NCBI GenBank assembly: GCA_000442125.1
Contig: KE546977.1
Coordinates: forward strand, 496,001 to 560,000
Reading direction: 5' to 3'
DNA length: 64,000 nt
DNA from: Opeltia flavorubescens
Taxonomy: Eukaryota; Ascomycota; Lecanoromycetes; Teloschistales; Teloschistaceae
Shown here: one piece after another, positions 25,501 through 37,539 of the stretch
How positions within the stretch are numbered: position 1 is the stretch's first letter
Layout: each line of letters opens with the position of its first letter
Made by a program: the position numbers and the translations under genes
Notes under the pieces: model-generated
The model's input: the letters and a program-made list of their open reading frames with translations, nothing else
What the model was told of the DNA's origin: nothing
Database searches by the model: none

Positions 25501-28500
25501 TAACGTTTTTTTATAGTCGAAGTAATCTATTATAAAATTCTTATAATTATATTTAAAAGCTTTTTACCTAATTATATTAAAAGGTAAATATTATTTCCTA
25601 TTATAATAAAGTAATTTTAGTTTTAATATTATTTATAGCTTTTATTAAACTATTTTAATATTATATAAACGCTTAATAGATTATTAAGCAACTTCTTTTT
25701 TTAAAATATTAATTTTCTAGCTATACTATTAAATTTCTAGAACCTTTTTATAATATAGTAGAAGAATGATTGGAATATATTATATATATTCTTTAAAGCC
25801 GTTTTTTTAATAATTTATTACTTTAATTATAAATCTTTAAAGTTATTAAAACTATTTAATAAAATTAATTAAATATTATTATATATAATAGTATTAGATT
25901 TATAAAAAGCCTTTAATATCTTATATACTCTAAAATAATAAGTTTTTATTAATATTTATCTTTTTTTTACTTTAAAAAACTTCCTTTTAATTATAAAAAA
26001 CGGAATTAATATTTTTATATTATTTTTTAAAGTGTTTTTATTTTTTTTTCTATTAATATTAAAGGTATCCTTTAATTATAAAAAGATATAAATAATATAT
26101 TATTACTACACTCCTCTATATAAATATAAAATATATAACCTCTTATTTAAAATCTATATTCAAAAGTATTTTCTAAAAGCTCGCCTTTTTTATTAGAAAA
26201 ATCAGCCTTTATTTTTTTTACTATATAGCGTATTACTACTATTTTTTAAATATTTTTTATAATAATTTTAATATTTTTAAATAAATTTTAAAAGTTTTTT
26301 TAAATATTTCTAAAATTAATTAATAATATTTTATTATTAAAACAGCTCTTTTTACTATTCTTTAATAACTTTCTAATATTATTTAAAGTTTTTTATAAGC
26401 TTTTAGATTTATTTTTATTTTATTTTATAAAAATTTTAAATAAATAGCGCGAGATTTTTAAGGATTTATAATTAATTTTATACTTTTTTTAAAATTCTTC
26501 TAAAACTCCCTAAAATGTAAAGTTAAATAGATATATTTTTAATTTAAAATATTAAAAGCGGTATAAATTTAAAATATTTTATAATTACTTTTTTAAAATA
26601 TTATATTAGTAGGGTTTAATTTACCTGGCCTATATTTTAGATCTAGATCTTGCCTAATTAACCGCTTTTATTATTTAGCGTTTTTATAGTTTAGCTCTTT
26701 TTTTATAAAAAAAGTTATAAAAGTTCGTGTAATTAATAATAATTTTTATTTTATAAAAGGCTCTTTTAATATAATATTACTACTATTTTTATATATAAAA
26801 AATAGTTAATATTATAAAATCTCTAATATTATAATTATATTTTATTATTATTTTCTTATAAAACTAGTTAATAATAAAATATTAATAGATTTGTATATTA
26901 GTATTAAAAGGTTATAAAGTAGTTATTAAAATAGTAAATTTTAAAGTATCAATTTTAATATAAATTTAAAGTATATAATTAAATTATAATAAAATAAATA
27001 CTATTATAAAATATTCTTTTAATATTTTAAATATTTTAATAATTTTTTTAATTAGAATAAATCTAATATTAAATTCTCCTTTATTACCGCCTTTTAATAA
27101 TAATATTAGTAGTAGTACTACTCGCGAGAATATTTTAATAAAAAATTAATAAAAGTTTATAAATTTAAAGAAATACTATATATTATAATATAATTTTAAA
27201 AGAGGCTAATTTCTTATATATTTAATATAGGACTCTTTTATTATAATATTACTAGAGCGAATAATAAATTTTATAAATCTAATTTTATATATATTAAAAA
27301 ATCACTTTTCTAATTTAATATATAACTTATATTATAATAATTTTATAAAAACCTTTTATATATATATTAAATATTTAGTTTTATATTTTAAATAAATAAT
27401 TAAATTACTTATATATACTATAATAAATAAGTTTAAAAAATTTTAAAAATTTTATTAATTTATATTTAAAAGGTAACTAGAGTATTTATTATACTAAATA
27501 ATATAATATAGTATTTAAAATAGCTATAATAGATATAAGATACTATTTTCTATTTATTATCTATTTAGATTCTAATATAATAATAAATATTCCGGATATT
27601 TAAATAGGTAGAAATTATTTTTTTATATAGCCTATTTAAAGCTTTTAATATTAAAGAAAAAAGATACCGATCTTTAATAATAACCTGGTTTAGCTCCTAG
27701 TAGTTAATATAAAAACGAAAATTACAATTTTTCTTTTTTATAAATATAATTAGAACGCTAGCTTATAATATTAAATAATAGATAAATCCTTTTACTAAAT
27801 TTTTATTAATATAAATCTATAAAACTTTTAATTTAATAATTAAAAGATTATATAAAAATAAGAATAATAGATTACCTGTTATTATAAGAATATAATTACT
27901 TATAAAATATTTAAAGAATTTATTAATTTTTTAAAAGTTATTAACCTTTTTTAAATTAATATATTTTTTAAGTAAAATCGCCTTTTTAATATTATATAAA
28001 GCGATTATATTATTTTTATTATATAGTTTTATAATAAAAAAATATAATTATTTAAATCCTTTTACCTTTAATAAATATTCTAATTTTTTAACCGAGATTA
28101 ATTTAAAATTTATTCCTGCTAGAATAATATTGAAATCGCGTTATATTTATTATATATATACCTAATTAATATTTAAATTATAATAATATAAGTATAAAAG
28201 GTTTAATATAATATTAAAAAATCTAATATTCGTTTTAATATATTTATTTATTATTATTTTAAATTCCTTTTTTAAATTAATAAAGTTAACCGGAAGTTTA
28301 TATTTTTAAAAATAAATTAAGCTTATATCGTTTAATATTCTAACCGGTATTTTAATATTATAGTTATTATATAATTTTAGCTATTTTATATAATATTATA
28401 ATATAGAATTTAAGCTTATATTATAATTAATAAATATAGTTAATTTAACCTTTTATTTTTTTTTAAATAGTTATATTTATAATTAGATAAAATATTTATA

Positions 28501-29728
28501 ACCCCGTTTATTAATAATCTAGTAGTATAAAAGTAATATCTACTAGATTTTATCTTTTCCTTTTTTATTTTTATAAAAGTAATCGGGTTTTTTATAACTT
28601 TTTTTATTATATCTTTAATAAATAATTATTATTAGTATATTTCTATTTTTATAAAATTTATAACTATTATTTAAATTATATTTTTAAAAACTATACTAGC
28701 TTTTATAACTTTTATAATTAGTTATTATTATATTTATATTAATCGCTAATATAATAATATTAAATAAACTTTATTCTTTTTAATTATTTCTATAATTTTT
28801 AAAGTTTAATATTTTAATATTTATATTACTATAATTAATATATATTTAATATTATAATTAAACCGATTTAAGTTTAATTATTTTATTAATAATCCTTTAT
28901 TATATTTTTAAAAGGCTAAATATTTTAAATATTTTATCGGCTATACTACTTTAAATAGCGTTTTTTAAAATATTTATTTAAATATAGTTTAATAAGAATT
29001 ATTTTATATAATTTTTAAAATCTTTTGAATACTTAATAAAGAAAAAAATATTTTATTTATTATAATACTTCGTATTAAAATATTATAATATTATTTTAAT
29101 ATTATTAATAGTTTAAGGATTAAAATAATCTAGTAAAAATTTTAGTTTTTTCTTTTAAATTATTTTAAACCTAGTATTTAAGTTCGCTTTTTTAGTTTAG
29201 TTTTATATATTCGCTAAATAATAATTAAAATAGTTCATATTAAATAAAATCCTTAAAGCTTTTATTTTATATATAATCGGATAAATTTTAAAAATATATT
29301 TATATTTATACTTAAATAAATATATATTATATATAACTTTTACTTTTATATTAAATAGGGTTAAGAACCTTTAACCTTAATTTTTTATTTATTTTATACT
29401 TTTTAATATATTTAAAATTATTAATTAAGGTTTTAAAAGCTTATTATTGATATATAATAGTAGATAATTTTAGAAATCTTAATTTTTTTTTAGTTTTTAA
29501 TATTTCTAACCTTTTTTATTAATAAACTAGAGCTTATTCTATTTTAAAAGCTTTAATTTTTATATCTAAAATATCGCTATTAAACTTATTTATATTATTA
29601 TTTCATAGTATAGCCGTATTTATTAGCGGTTATAATCTAATTATAGGCGTAATATTACTATTATTACCTCGCGTTATAGTTTTATAATATAGTTAAACTA
29701 CCTTTTATAAGGAGTAGAAATATTAAGA

Positions 29729-29985
29729 TATAAAAAGGATATAATAGTAGTAAAACTATATAGAAATATAAGTAATAATCTAATATTGTACTATTATATA
29801 TACAGAGCTATATATAGAGAATATATATATATTAATATCTAAAAAGCTATAAATTTCGAGGGGAATTCCTTTAATTATATAGGCCCCCTTTCCTACTAGT
29901 ATAATATAGCGATATAACGTTTTAGCCGAAGCTATATAACGGCTCTACGATATTATAATAAGCTAGACTATCGCTAACCGTAATA
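29729..29985 (-). repeat. 5' LTR of family 2 copy 1 (257 bp)
   Basis: 257 bp, matching the low-coordinate LTR of this copy and both LTRs of copy 2. The outer edge at 29985 is followed directly by the AATAG duplication. Confidence 0.88.
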
Positions 29986-29990
29986 AATAG
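29986..29990. repeat. target-site duplication AATAG (right)
   Basis: Partner of 22331-22335. Confidence 0.85.
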
Positions 29991-30998
29991 GCTTTAATAG
30001 TATAAAGGGTATTTTTAATTTATAATAGAAATAGTTATTAAATTAAAAAGATCTTCTTTAAAAAAAAGAACTTTAAATTAATTAACTTATAAACTATAAA
30101 TTAAATCTTTATTAACTTCTATATTAAATTCGGATTAATATAAAAAGTTAAAGGGTAGAATTAAATATTTAATATTTTTTAAAAAATATCTAAAATCTTA
30201 AAATTTATTCCAGCGAAAATTATTTAAATATCTTTTTAAATAAAAGTAGTAAAAAGTATTTAAACTAATTATTTTATTGTAAAGAATTAAAAGTATAAAT
30301 AATTAATTATAAAAAAATATAATTAATAAAAAAAAGTATTCTAGCGGTATTTTATATTTTATACTCGTTTTTAACCTTTTAATTTATAGGCTTCCTATTT
30401 AACGGCTTTAGCCTTTTTAAAAAATAATCTAGCCTCTAGAATAGCTGGATTTAGCTAATTTTTAAATATTATAAAAATAGATTTATAGTAAAATAGATGG
30501 TAGAAGAATTAATTAATAATTAAAAAGTCTAAATTCTAATATAATAATAAAAATAGAAGGTAAAAAAGAAAATAAGAGGCCTAACCACTCGAATTTTATA
30601 AGGGTAATTATTAAAAGGGCCCGAGAGAAAATATTAACGGAATAACTATAATACCTATAAATATAGAAGTTATTTTAATATAACCGGCTAATAGTTTTAA
30701 TACTAGAGAGATATAAAACCCCTAATTAAACACCCGAAGGAATTTTCCAAAGCTTTTAATATTCTAAAATAGTTAGTTTATTTTTAGCGGAGCTAGATTT
30801 TTAAAATATAATTGATAATAAAAGATTTAATTTAGCGAAATTATTTATAAGATTTTTTATCTTTAAGTAAAAATTCAGAGGCTGGAAGCCTAGAATTTAG
30901 AGGTTAGTAGCTAAAATTATTAATTAAAAAAGCTAAAGAAAAGTACTTTAACTATAAATTTAGAGTAAAATATTTATAAAGGAACTAATAAATTTAGT
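29991..30998. other. unassigned RIP-mutated DNA
   Basis: About 1 kb right of family 2 copy 1, probably the continuation of the target sequence interrupted by it (20367-22330). It includes a somewhat GC-richer patch at about 30560-30760 (GGCCTAACC, GGGCCCGAG, ACACCCGAAGG). No gene or RNA is recognisable. Confidence 0.45.
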
Positions 30999-31033
30999 AT
31001 ATACTATAGAGAGCCACGCGTGCTATAGTATAT
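30999..31033. repeat. perfect 11-bp inverted repeat with 13-bp loop
   Basis: Arms ATATACTATAG (30999-31009) and CTATAGTATAT (31023-31033) enclose AGAGCCACGCGTG. The loop keeps CpA and TpG although its surroundings have lost them. It could form a cruciform or be an element end. Confidence 0.7.
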
Positions 31034-31170
31034 TAATAAAAAGCCTGCTCCGGGCTTATAACCCGTTAAAATCACGTATATAGAAAGCGTGCTTTTTTTT
31101 ATTCTAAAGGACGAAAGCTCTAGCTATATACACGGTTTTCGCCTGAAGTGGCTGGGGGTTACATAACGTC
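31034..31170. other. weakly mutated GC-richer pocket
   Basis: About 137 bp that kept CpA/TpG, with blocks such as CCTGCTCCGGGCTT, TCACGTA, GAAAGCGTGC and CCTGAAGTGGCTGGGGG. AAGCC...GGGCTT at about 31040-31056 forms a short stem. It looks like the terminal or LTR part of an element present in few copies. I found no second copy in the window. Confidence 0.4.
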
Positions 31171-31862
31171 AGGATTGATTTTTAAACGTATTTTAATATA
31201 TTAAACTACTTTTAATTTTAATAAATAGACTTTTAATTTAGTAAATAAATAGTTTTATATTTAAAAACCGATATTTTTTACGCTTTTTAAATTTATTAAA
31301 ATTATAACTTTCTATTAAAATAAGATTAAATTTAAATATAACTTCCTTTATATTAAATTTTAGTAGTAATTACTCGGTTTTATAACCGGTTATTCTATAA
31401 TACCTAACTATATTATTTTTATCAACGGGAAAATAATTATTAATATTATCTATAAACGTTAATAGAAGTATTAATAATATTAAACTTTTTAGATAGAAAA
31501 AAATAGTTTATTAGCTTTTAAATTCATATATAAATCTATATAAATAAATAAAAAAATAGATAAAATACTTTTTATAAGCTCTTTTAAAAGAATAAATATA
31601 TTTATACTATAGATTATATATATTAATATAATTAATCAAATAAAAATAATAAATCGGTTATACTTTATAATTAAACTTAAAAATAAAGTAGTCTGTTAAA
31701 AAATATAAATAAACTTAAATAAAATAAAAAACAAATATTTATATATGAAAATATTTATAGCTATAATATTAATTTATATTATAGCGGTTTTAAACTATTA
31801 ATTTTATAACTCGGATATTAAACTTTTATAAAAAATAGTTTTTAAATATTTTATTTATAGGT
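31171..31862. other. unassigned AT-rich RIP-mutated DNA
   Basis: About 700 bp of ordinary RIP texture between the pocket at 31034-31170 and the TIR element at 31863. No feature seen. Confidence 0.55.
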
Positions 31863-31944
31863 TACCTTATGGGCCTATCGATAATTTTAGATACCTTTTT
31901 AAGATAGTATCGAAATAGGCTAGAGATAGTACAAAGGTATTAAT

Positions 31945-31980
31945 CGAGGAAATACTAGGTAATCACCTAGTATTCTCTCG
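31945..31980. repeat. inverted repeat, 16-bp arms, 4-bp loop
   Basis: Arms 31945-31960 and 31965-31980 pair with two mismatches around AATC. The central nine pairs ATACTAGGT/ACCTAGTAT are perfect. It lies just inside the left end of the TIR element and could form a strong hairpin. Confidence 0.75.
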
Positions 31981-31999
31981 GTAGATACTTTCTCTAGAA

Positions 32000-32060
32000 G
32001 GTGTCAGGTGTCAGGTGTCAGGTGTCAGGTGTCAGGTGTCAGGTGTCAGGTGTCAGGTGC
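32000..32060 (+). repeat. heptamer array (GGTGTCA)8
   Basis: Eight perfect GGTGTCA units (32000-32055) followed by GGTGC. Every unit contains TpG and CpA, the exact targets of RIP, yet the array is perfect, so it is recent or was protected by being short. Confidence 0.95.
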
Positions 32061-32228
32061 TAAAACATTTTTTATAAAAAAGGGTAAAAATAAAAATTTT
32101 ATTTTTAGTTTAATAAAAAAGCCGCTAGTCTTATAGCTTACGTAATTAAGTTATATATAAGAAAAACAGCTGCTCTATTAGCCTATTATATAAAAAAAAT
32201 TTTATCTAGTTCGACACTTTCTCTAGAA

Positions 32229-32300
32229 GGTGTCAGGTGTTAGGTGTCAGGTGTCAGATTTCAGGTGTTTTTTAGGACTCAAGTGCCAGGATTCAGGTGC
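32229..32300 (+). repeat. degenerate GGTGTCA array
   Basis: About four good units and several decayed ones (GGTGTTA, GATTTCA, GTGCCAGG, GGTGC) directly after a second copy of the CACTTTCTCTAGAA leader that also precedes the perfect array at 32000. A third, reversed set lies at 32616-32637 (CACCTGATACCTGACACCTG). Confidence 0.85.
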
Positions 32301-32615
32301 TTAAAAAGTGCTTAAAAATTTGTTTTTAGAAAAATATCTAAGTAAAAATAGTATTACGTAATATAAATAAGCTAAAATCGCGAAATATTATAAGTTTAGC
32401 GTATAGTCTAGAGTATCTAGATTATATAATCCCGATTAAAATTTATATACCTATTATAGTTAGCTTAGAAATTAGCTTTAAAAAANTTTTACACGAGTTN
32501 AAATCAGATANTTCCCTTATAAAAAATAAAATAAAATCGATCTATCGAATTAACTATATAAAATATAATTATGTTATTAAATCTACTATATACTATATAT
32601 ATTTTTCTATTTTTA

Positions 32616-32637
32616 GCACCTGATACCTGACACCTGA
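32616..32637 (-). repeat. GGTGTCA-type units in reverse orientation
   Basis: CACCTGATACCTGACACCTG is the reverse complement of three units of the same heptamer family. Together with the forward arrays on the left it gives the element an inverted subterminal array arrangement, as known for protein-binding arrays near ends of several DNA transposon groups. Confidence 0.8.
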
Positions 32638-32669
32638 GAAGGTTTAACACGAAAAGTAGGTTTTAAGCC

Positions 32670-32683
32670 CCTACTATAGTAGG
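32670..32683. repeat. 14-bp perfect palindrome
   Basis: CCTACTATAGTAGG, with a near copy CTTACTATAGTAGG at 32713-32726 in the setting GCACTTACTATAGTAGGTGC. Two such dyads 43 bp apart lie just inside the right TIR. Confidence 0.8.
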
Positions 32684-32792
32684 TATCGAGAAGGTATCAA
32701 ACGGTGTCAGCACTTACTATAGTAGGTGCCGACACTTTCTCTAGCGAGAGTCTCAAAATATCGTTGTGGCCATAAGGTATTTTCGGTGAGCG

Positions 32793-33010
32793 ATCTATAA
32801 TAATATTTAAATTATATATTCTTTTCTCTTTATAATACTTAATACTAGTTCGGTAATTATTATTTTTTAATAAAAATTAAATTTTTATAAAAGATAGCGC
32901 TTATGTTCTCTTATTTCTATATCGTTTTTTGATAAAGAATCTGTAATATTATTTAAATTATATATTTTTTTTCCCTTGATAACATTTAATACTAGTCTAG
33001 TAGCTATTAT
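32793..33010 (+). repeat. direct duplication of about 72 bp
   Basis: 32793-32864 and 32939-33010 share ATCTATAATAATATTTAAA / ATCTGTAATATTATTTAAA starts and TTTAATACTAGT-type ends at an offset of 146 bp. The second copy keeps a TpG and CpA that the first lost. The pair lies right beside the TIR element end. Confidence 0.65.
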
Positions 33011-33062
33011 ATTTAGGCGAAGTATAATTTTCTATTTTTACTTTTAATAAAATCTTTTTTTT

Positions 33063-33094
33063 AAACGAGGGTTTTTAAATTATAGCCCTCGTTT
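33063..33094 (+). repeat. hairpin AAACGAGGG...CCCTCGTTT followed by T-run
   Basis: Nine perfect base pairs (33063-33071 with 33086-33094) around a 14-nt loop, then TT. The form resembles an intrinsic terminator, but in a fungal context that role is not expected. It may simply be an element end. Confidence 0.6.
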
Positions 33095-33099
33095 TTATA

Positions 33100-36000
33100 T
33101 TTCAAAAGATAGTATAGAATATAAAACTCGATCTAATATTATTATAAATAGAATAGGCTCTTTTATTATATTTAAAAAATCCTATTGATATTTTAATACG
33201 GTAATTGTATTATTTTTTTTTACTAATTATATTTAATTTTTTTAAAATTCGATTTTATAAATATAAATTACTTCTAGATTTAAAATTTATATTATAAAGA
33301 TTAAAAAAAAAGATAAATTTATTATCTTTAGCTATAAACTATTAATATCTAGTAGTTAAGACTCGTATTTAGAAGTTTATAAAGGCTAGTAATTATTAAT
33401 ACTATAACCTATTGAAGCCTTCTAGCTAATAAATATTAATATTTAACTAAAATATTAGCTTTCGGCTCTAGAATAATATTAGAGAGTTCGAGTTAAATAA
33501 TAGTAATATATTTTAAAATATAATATCTATTAATAAAATAGAAGCTAATTAGCTTTAAATGACCGTTTAAATAATTAAATTAACGTTTAAAATACTTTAT
33601 AAACGATAAAACTAATATATATTATAAAGAAATTATAAAATACTATTTAACTCGAAATTAGCTATATAAGCGTAATATAGGTTATATCTTTTATATAATA
33701 TATTAAATAATAATCTAACCGGGTTAAACTAGCAGAGATTAAAATAAAGCGATTTAGATAATTTAAATAGTAAGTATATATAATGATTACTATAGGACGG
33801 TGTTGAATAATACTAATTATTTTTAATTAATAGAAGTATATATACTCGTTTTTAGGTCTAAAAAAGCCGTAATTATAGTTTATATTTTTTTTAAATATTA
33901 AATATAGGGGAATCTGGTTGAAAAGTAATCTAGTTAAATTAAATATATTAATACGGATTAAATAAAATAAAATAGTTTAATAATTAGATAGAAAATCTAA
34001 GAAACCGGATTTAAATATCGGATTAAAATTAATAAAGAAAAGGTATATAGAATCTATTTAAATTAACCCGATTATAAATAATAATAAATGAATAGCAAGT
34101 AGTAGATTTATAATATTATAAGCGAGTATCGGGCTTATATAAGAAAATATAAGTAGAATATAATCTATAACTATTATAGTTTTATTTATAAAGAATCTAT
34201 TTATATTATTTAAATAACTAAACTACTCAATAAAAATACTTTTACTTATTATATCTTAAATAGTAAACTATTTAAAAATATATATTATTTTATAATTATA
34301 AGCGGACTTAACTTTATTATTTATAAAATAAACTATATTTTTTTACAAATATAATTATAAAAGTGTTGATTATTATTTATTTTTGAAATATAAAGTATAA
34401 TTTAAATTAATATCTAAATACTAACTATATATTTGATGTTATTAAACTTAAGTTTTTTATTAGGGTTATTATTAATATCTATTATACTTTTATTAAATAT
34501 CTTTATAATAGTAAGAAGCTAAATCTAAAGTTTAAAGATAAATAAATTAAAAATATATTATAATAATAATTAACTACTATACTAATTTAATTACTTATTA
34601 ACGTTGTAATAAATAAATATATATAGATATTAAATACTTAAAAGGATGAAATAAATATTTATAAAAATAGAATTTTTAAAAAATTTATTAAAAAAGTAAA
34701 AAGATAAAAAAATTTTAAAAATAAAAATATTTTATTTATTATATACTTTTTACCGAACTATTTTAAAGATTATATTAATAATTTAGATAAGCTATTAAAA
34801 TAGAACTATTTAATATTAGGATATTAGTAATACTGAATTTTTTAAATTTAGAATGGAATTTACAATTAATTATCTATATTAAAAACGGGCTGTTAATTAT
34901 ACCTATTTTACTAGCTATAGATTAAAGTTTACAGCCGAGCTTCTATTATAGTAATAAGGCGGGATTAAATATATAAGTAAATACCTATTTATACTCCTAT
35001 TCTACCCGAATTTTTTTTTATTTCTAATATAATAGATTTAAACGGATAAATTAGGATTTATAATTAAAATAATCGATAACTAGAAGAATAGTTTAAAACA
35101 GGATTTATTATTATAAAAATTTATATATATACTATTAGGTTTTTTTATAGAGCTTAGGACTATTAATAAAAATATAGAATTAAAATATTTATATATAAGT
35201 TCCTTTAATTTTAATACTTTTATAGGAATAGTAGATATATAATACTCTAGAATCTAATATTAAAAGACTTAATATAGCGGAAATAACTTTATAAATAATA
35301 ATAATAGTTATTTAAAATTTATAAAATACATTAAAAAGTAATTAATAATTAAATTTAAAATTAATAAGATAAACGATTTTAAAAAATTTAATATATAATA
35401 TATCGGTATTTTTTTTAATTCGCGTTTTAAAATATTTATCTAGATTACTAATCGGGTTATTTTATTCTTGTAAATCTTAACTATTTATATATATTTCCTT
35501 TATAAATTCTATTATTATTCGCTGAATACGCTAGTATACAATTTAAATTCATATCTATATTAATTTAGAGTATTATTAGTATACTAATTTACTAGTTTTT
35601 ATCTAGCGGTATATATAATTAATTAAGCTGTAACAGTTTTTTAATATTTTATTCTATAATTTAGATTCTTATATAATTAAATTCTATATACGCCTATTAT
35701 ATATAAATTATCAAAAATTTATATCGCGATTATAATATTATCTAAATATTCTAGTATTAAATTACTTTTTATTAATTTTTAAATATCTATAATAAATTTT
35801 ACTAGGCTTTTACTAAAATTTCGATAGGATTTTAATATTGATTTCTAGCGAGTTTATAGCGATTTTACTACTATTTTTGAAAAATAATTCTATATTTTGA
35901 GTAAAGTATATATTAAATATATTTTTATAATACATTTGAAAATTATAGTAATATAGGATAAATCTATAATTAAAATTAAAGATTTACCTATATTTATTAG

Positions 36001-36607
36001 TAATAAGGTTTTTAATAAATAGTCTTAATATTTACCTTAATTCTATTATATAATAAATAATTATTATATACTAGATTAACTATAATCAACGTACCTTTGC
36101 TTATTATATATTCTATACTATATTTACTCTATTTATAAAGCTTATATATAAATCTAATTAATATTATTTATTGATAAAATTATATTATAGAAAACTTCTA
36201 CTCTAATTGTTTAAATTTTAATTTATTAAATTAAAGCTCTTAAAATAATAAATCCGATTCTTTTAATATATTTTCTTATATTTTATAAAAAAAGAATAAT
36301 TCTTTAAAAGCACTTGAATATAAAAATATTATATAAAAAGAAAGATATAATATAATCTAATTTTTTTATAAATATTTGAGTATATTATAACGCGTATTAT
36401 ATTATATAATAATAGGCTTACTAAATATTTAAATGAATTTTAGATTTTTTTTTAGCGTTAAAACTTTTTTTTATAGTATTTTTATAACAAACTAGCTATA
36501 TTCAATCCGGTACGTTTATAAAAAATACTATTTTTAACTTTTTAAATAATATTTAACGTAAAATAGTAATTATAATAATATATATCATACTATAAAAAAG
36601 AAGTGTC
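33100..36607. other. unassigned AT-rich RIP-mutated repeat DNA
   Basis: About 3.5 kb with no usable frame. Around 33780-33820 a GGACGG TGTTGAATAATAC junction resembles a polypurine tract plus LTR start of copia type, but no partner LTR was found. Peptide-like stretches on the + strand (34000-34900) could not be assigned. Confidence 0.5.
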
Positions 36608-36922
36608 GTTATAATAATCTAATATTATAAAGAAGGAAAATAGTTATAATAATCTAATATTTTAAAAAAAGAAAGTAATTAAAGTAATTTAATATTTTAA
36701 AAAAAGAGGATAATTATAGTAATTCAATACGATAAAAAAGGAAAATATTTATAGTAATTTAATATTATAAAAAAAAAGGTGATTATAGTAGTCTAATACT
36801 ATAAAAAAAAAGGTAGTTAAAGTAATCTAATATTATAAAAAAAGAGGGTAATTATAGTAATTTAATACTATAAAAAAGAAAAATAGTTATAGTAATTCAA
36901 TATTATAAGAAAGAAAAGTAAC
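36608..36922 (+). repeat. 35-bp minisatellite, about 9 copies
   Basis: Tandem units of the form TTATAGTAATCTAATATTATAAAAAAAG-RR-TAG, about 35 bp each, nine in a row, varying mainly at C/T, G/A and A-run positions. It lies 263 bp left of the family 2 copy 2 insertion. Confidence 0.9.
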
Positions 36923-37180
36923 TATAATAGGCTATTATTTCTAAAGTATTTCTATTAGTAGCTAGTAAAGCTAATTTCCGGCTAATTTCGATACAGTTAT
37001 ATAGAGACGAATTTTTAATAGCTAATAATATAACCTGTTTCTATCCGATATTTAATATTATTATATAATTAGAATATACTTATTGAAAGCTTTAGACTAA
37101 ATTATAATAAATATTACTAAATATAATATTAATAAAATTATAATATCTATAAAATTTAATTATTTGAATAGTTAACGGTA

Positions 37181-37185
37181 CTAAT
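37181..37185. repeat. target-site duplication CTAAT (left)
   Basis: Identical to 44870-44874, flanking family 2 copy 2 exactly at its LTR edges. Confidence 0.88.
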
Positions 37186-37442
37186 TGTAAAAAGGATGCG
37201 ATGGCAGGGAAACTGTATAGAAGTATAGGCAATAGTCTAGCGTTCTACTATCGCACACACGGAGCTATATATAGAGAATATATATATATTAATATCTAGA
37301 AAGCTATAAATATTAAGGGGAATTCCTTTAACTATATAAGCCCCCTTTCCTACTAGTATAATATAGCGATATAATATTTTAGCCGAAGCTATATAACGGC
37401 TCTATAATATTATAATAAGCTAGATTATTACTAACTATAATA
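37186..37442 (-). repeat. 3' LTR of family 2 copy 2 (257 bp)
   Basis: Starts TGTAAAAAGGATGCG and is the best preserved LTR of the family in the window (GATGGCAGGGAAACTG, CGCACACACGG intact). Its outer edge abuts the CTAAT duplication. Confidence 0.9.
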
Positions 37443-37539
37443 ATATCCCCTCTCCTATAATAGTATCCTTACTATTCTATAATTAGGCGATATATATATA
37501 ATAGATAGCTAAGCCCTTTATATAAAGCGCGCGTATTTA

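Larger units (their letters stand above)
22336..29985 (-). mobile_element. Ty3/gypsy LTR retrotransposon fossil, family 2 copy 1 (complete length)
   Basis: A 7.65-kb fossil with both LTRs and an exact AATAG target duplication at 22331-22335 and 29986-29990, so the insertion is complete in extent. Coding orientation is -: gag and protease-like region toward 28500-29600, reverse transcriptase around 27250-27830, integrase around 25100-25600. That RT-before-IN order is the Ty3/gypsy order. It aligns end to end with 37186-44869 in the same orientation, at an offset of about 14.85 kb. It is broken throughout by RIP-type changes (many tens) and slightly more eroded than copy 2, for example in its low-coordinate LTR. 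Confidence 0.9.
31863..32779. mobile_element. TIR-bounded small DNA element with heptamer arrays (unclassified)
   Basis: About 0.9 kb bounded by imperfect terminal inverted repeats of about 30 bp. The left begins CCTTATGGGCC (31865) and the right, read in reverse complement, begins CCTTATGGCC (ending 32777); both continue into CGATA...TTTT. TA flanks both ends (31863-31864, 32778-32779), which fits a TA target duplication as in Tc1/mariner/pogo elements. The interior holds GGTGTCA arrays in both orientations, a 16-bp-arm inverted repeat and CCTACTATAGTAGG palindromes. A stretch near 32360-32450 on the + strand reads a little like a helix-turn-helix start of a pogo-type transposase, but this is weak. 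It keeps unmutated CpA/TpG. Probably a non-autonomous element. Confidence 0.6.

Noticed and set aside
32000-32060. CRISPR array
   Set aside because: Units are contiguous 7-mers without spacers, in a fungal repeat block.
33063-33094. intrinsic transcription terminator
   Set aside because: Hairpin plus T is a bacterial terminator form; the window is fungal and there is no gene upstream.
33801-33830. LTR start TGTTGAATAATAC after GGACGG
   Set aside because: It looks like a copia LTR start after a polypurine tract, but no second copy or target duplication was found in the window.
36608-36922. CRISPR-like array
   Set aside because: The 35-bp units are head-to-tail with no unique spacers; it is a minisatellite.
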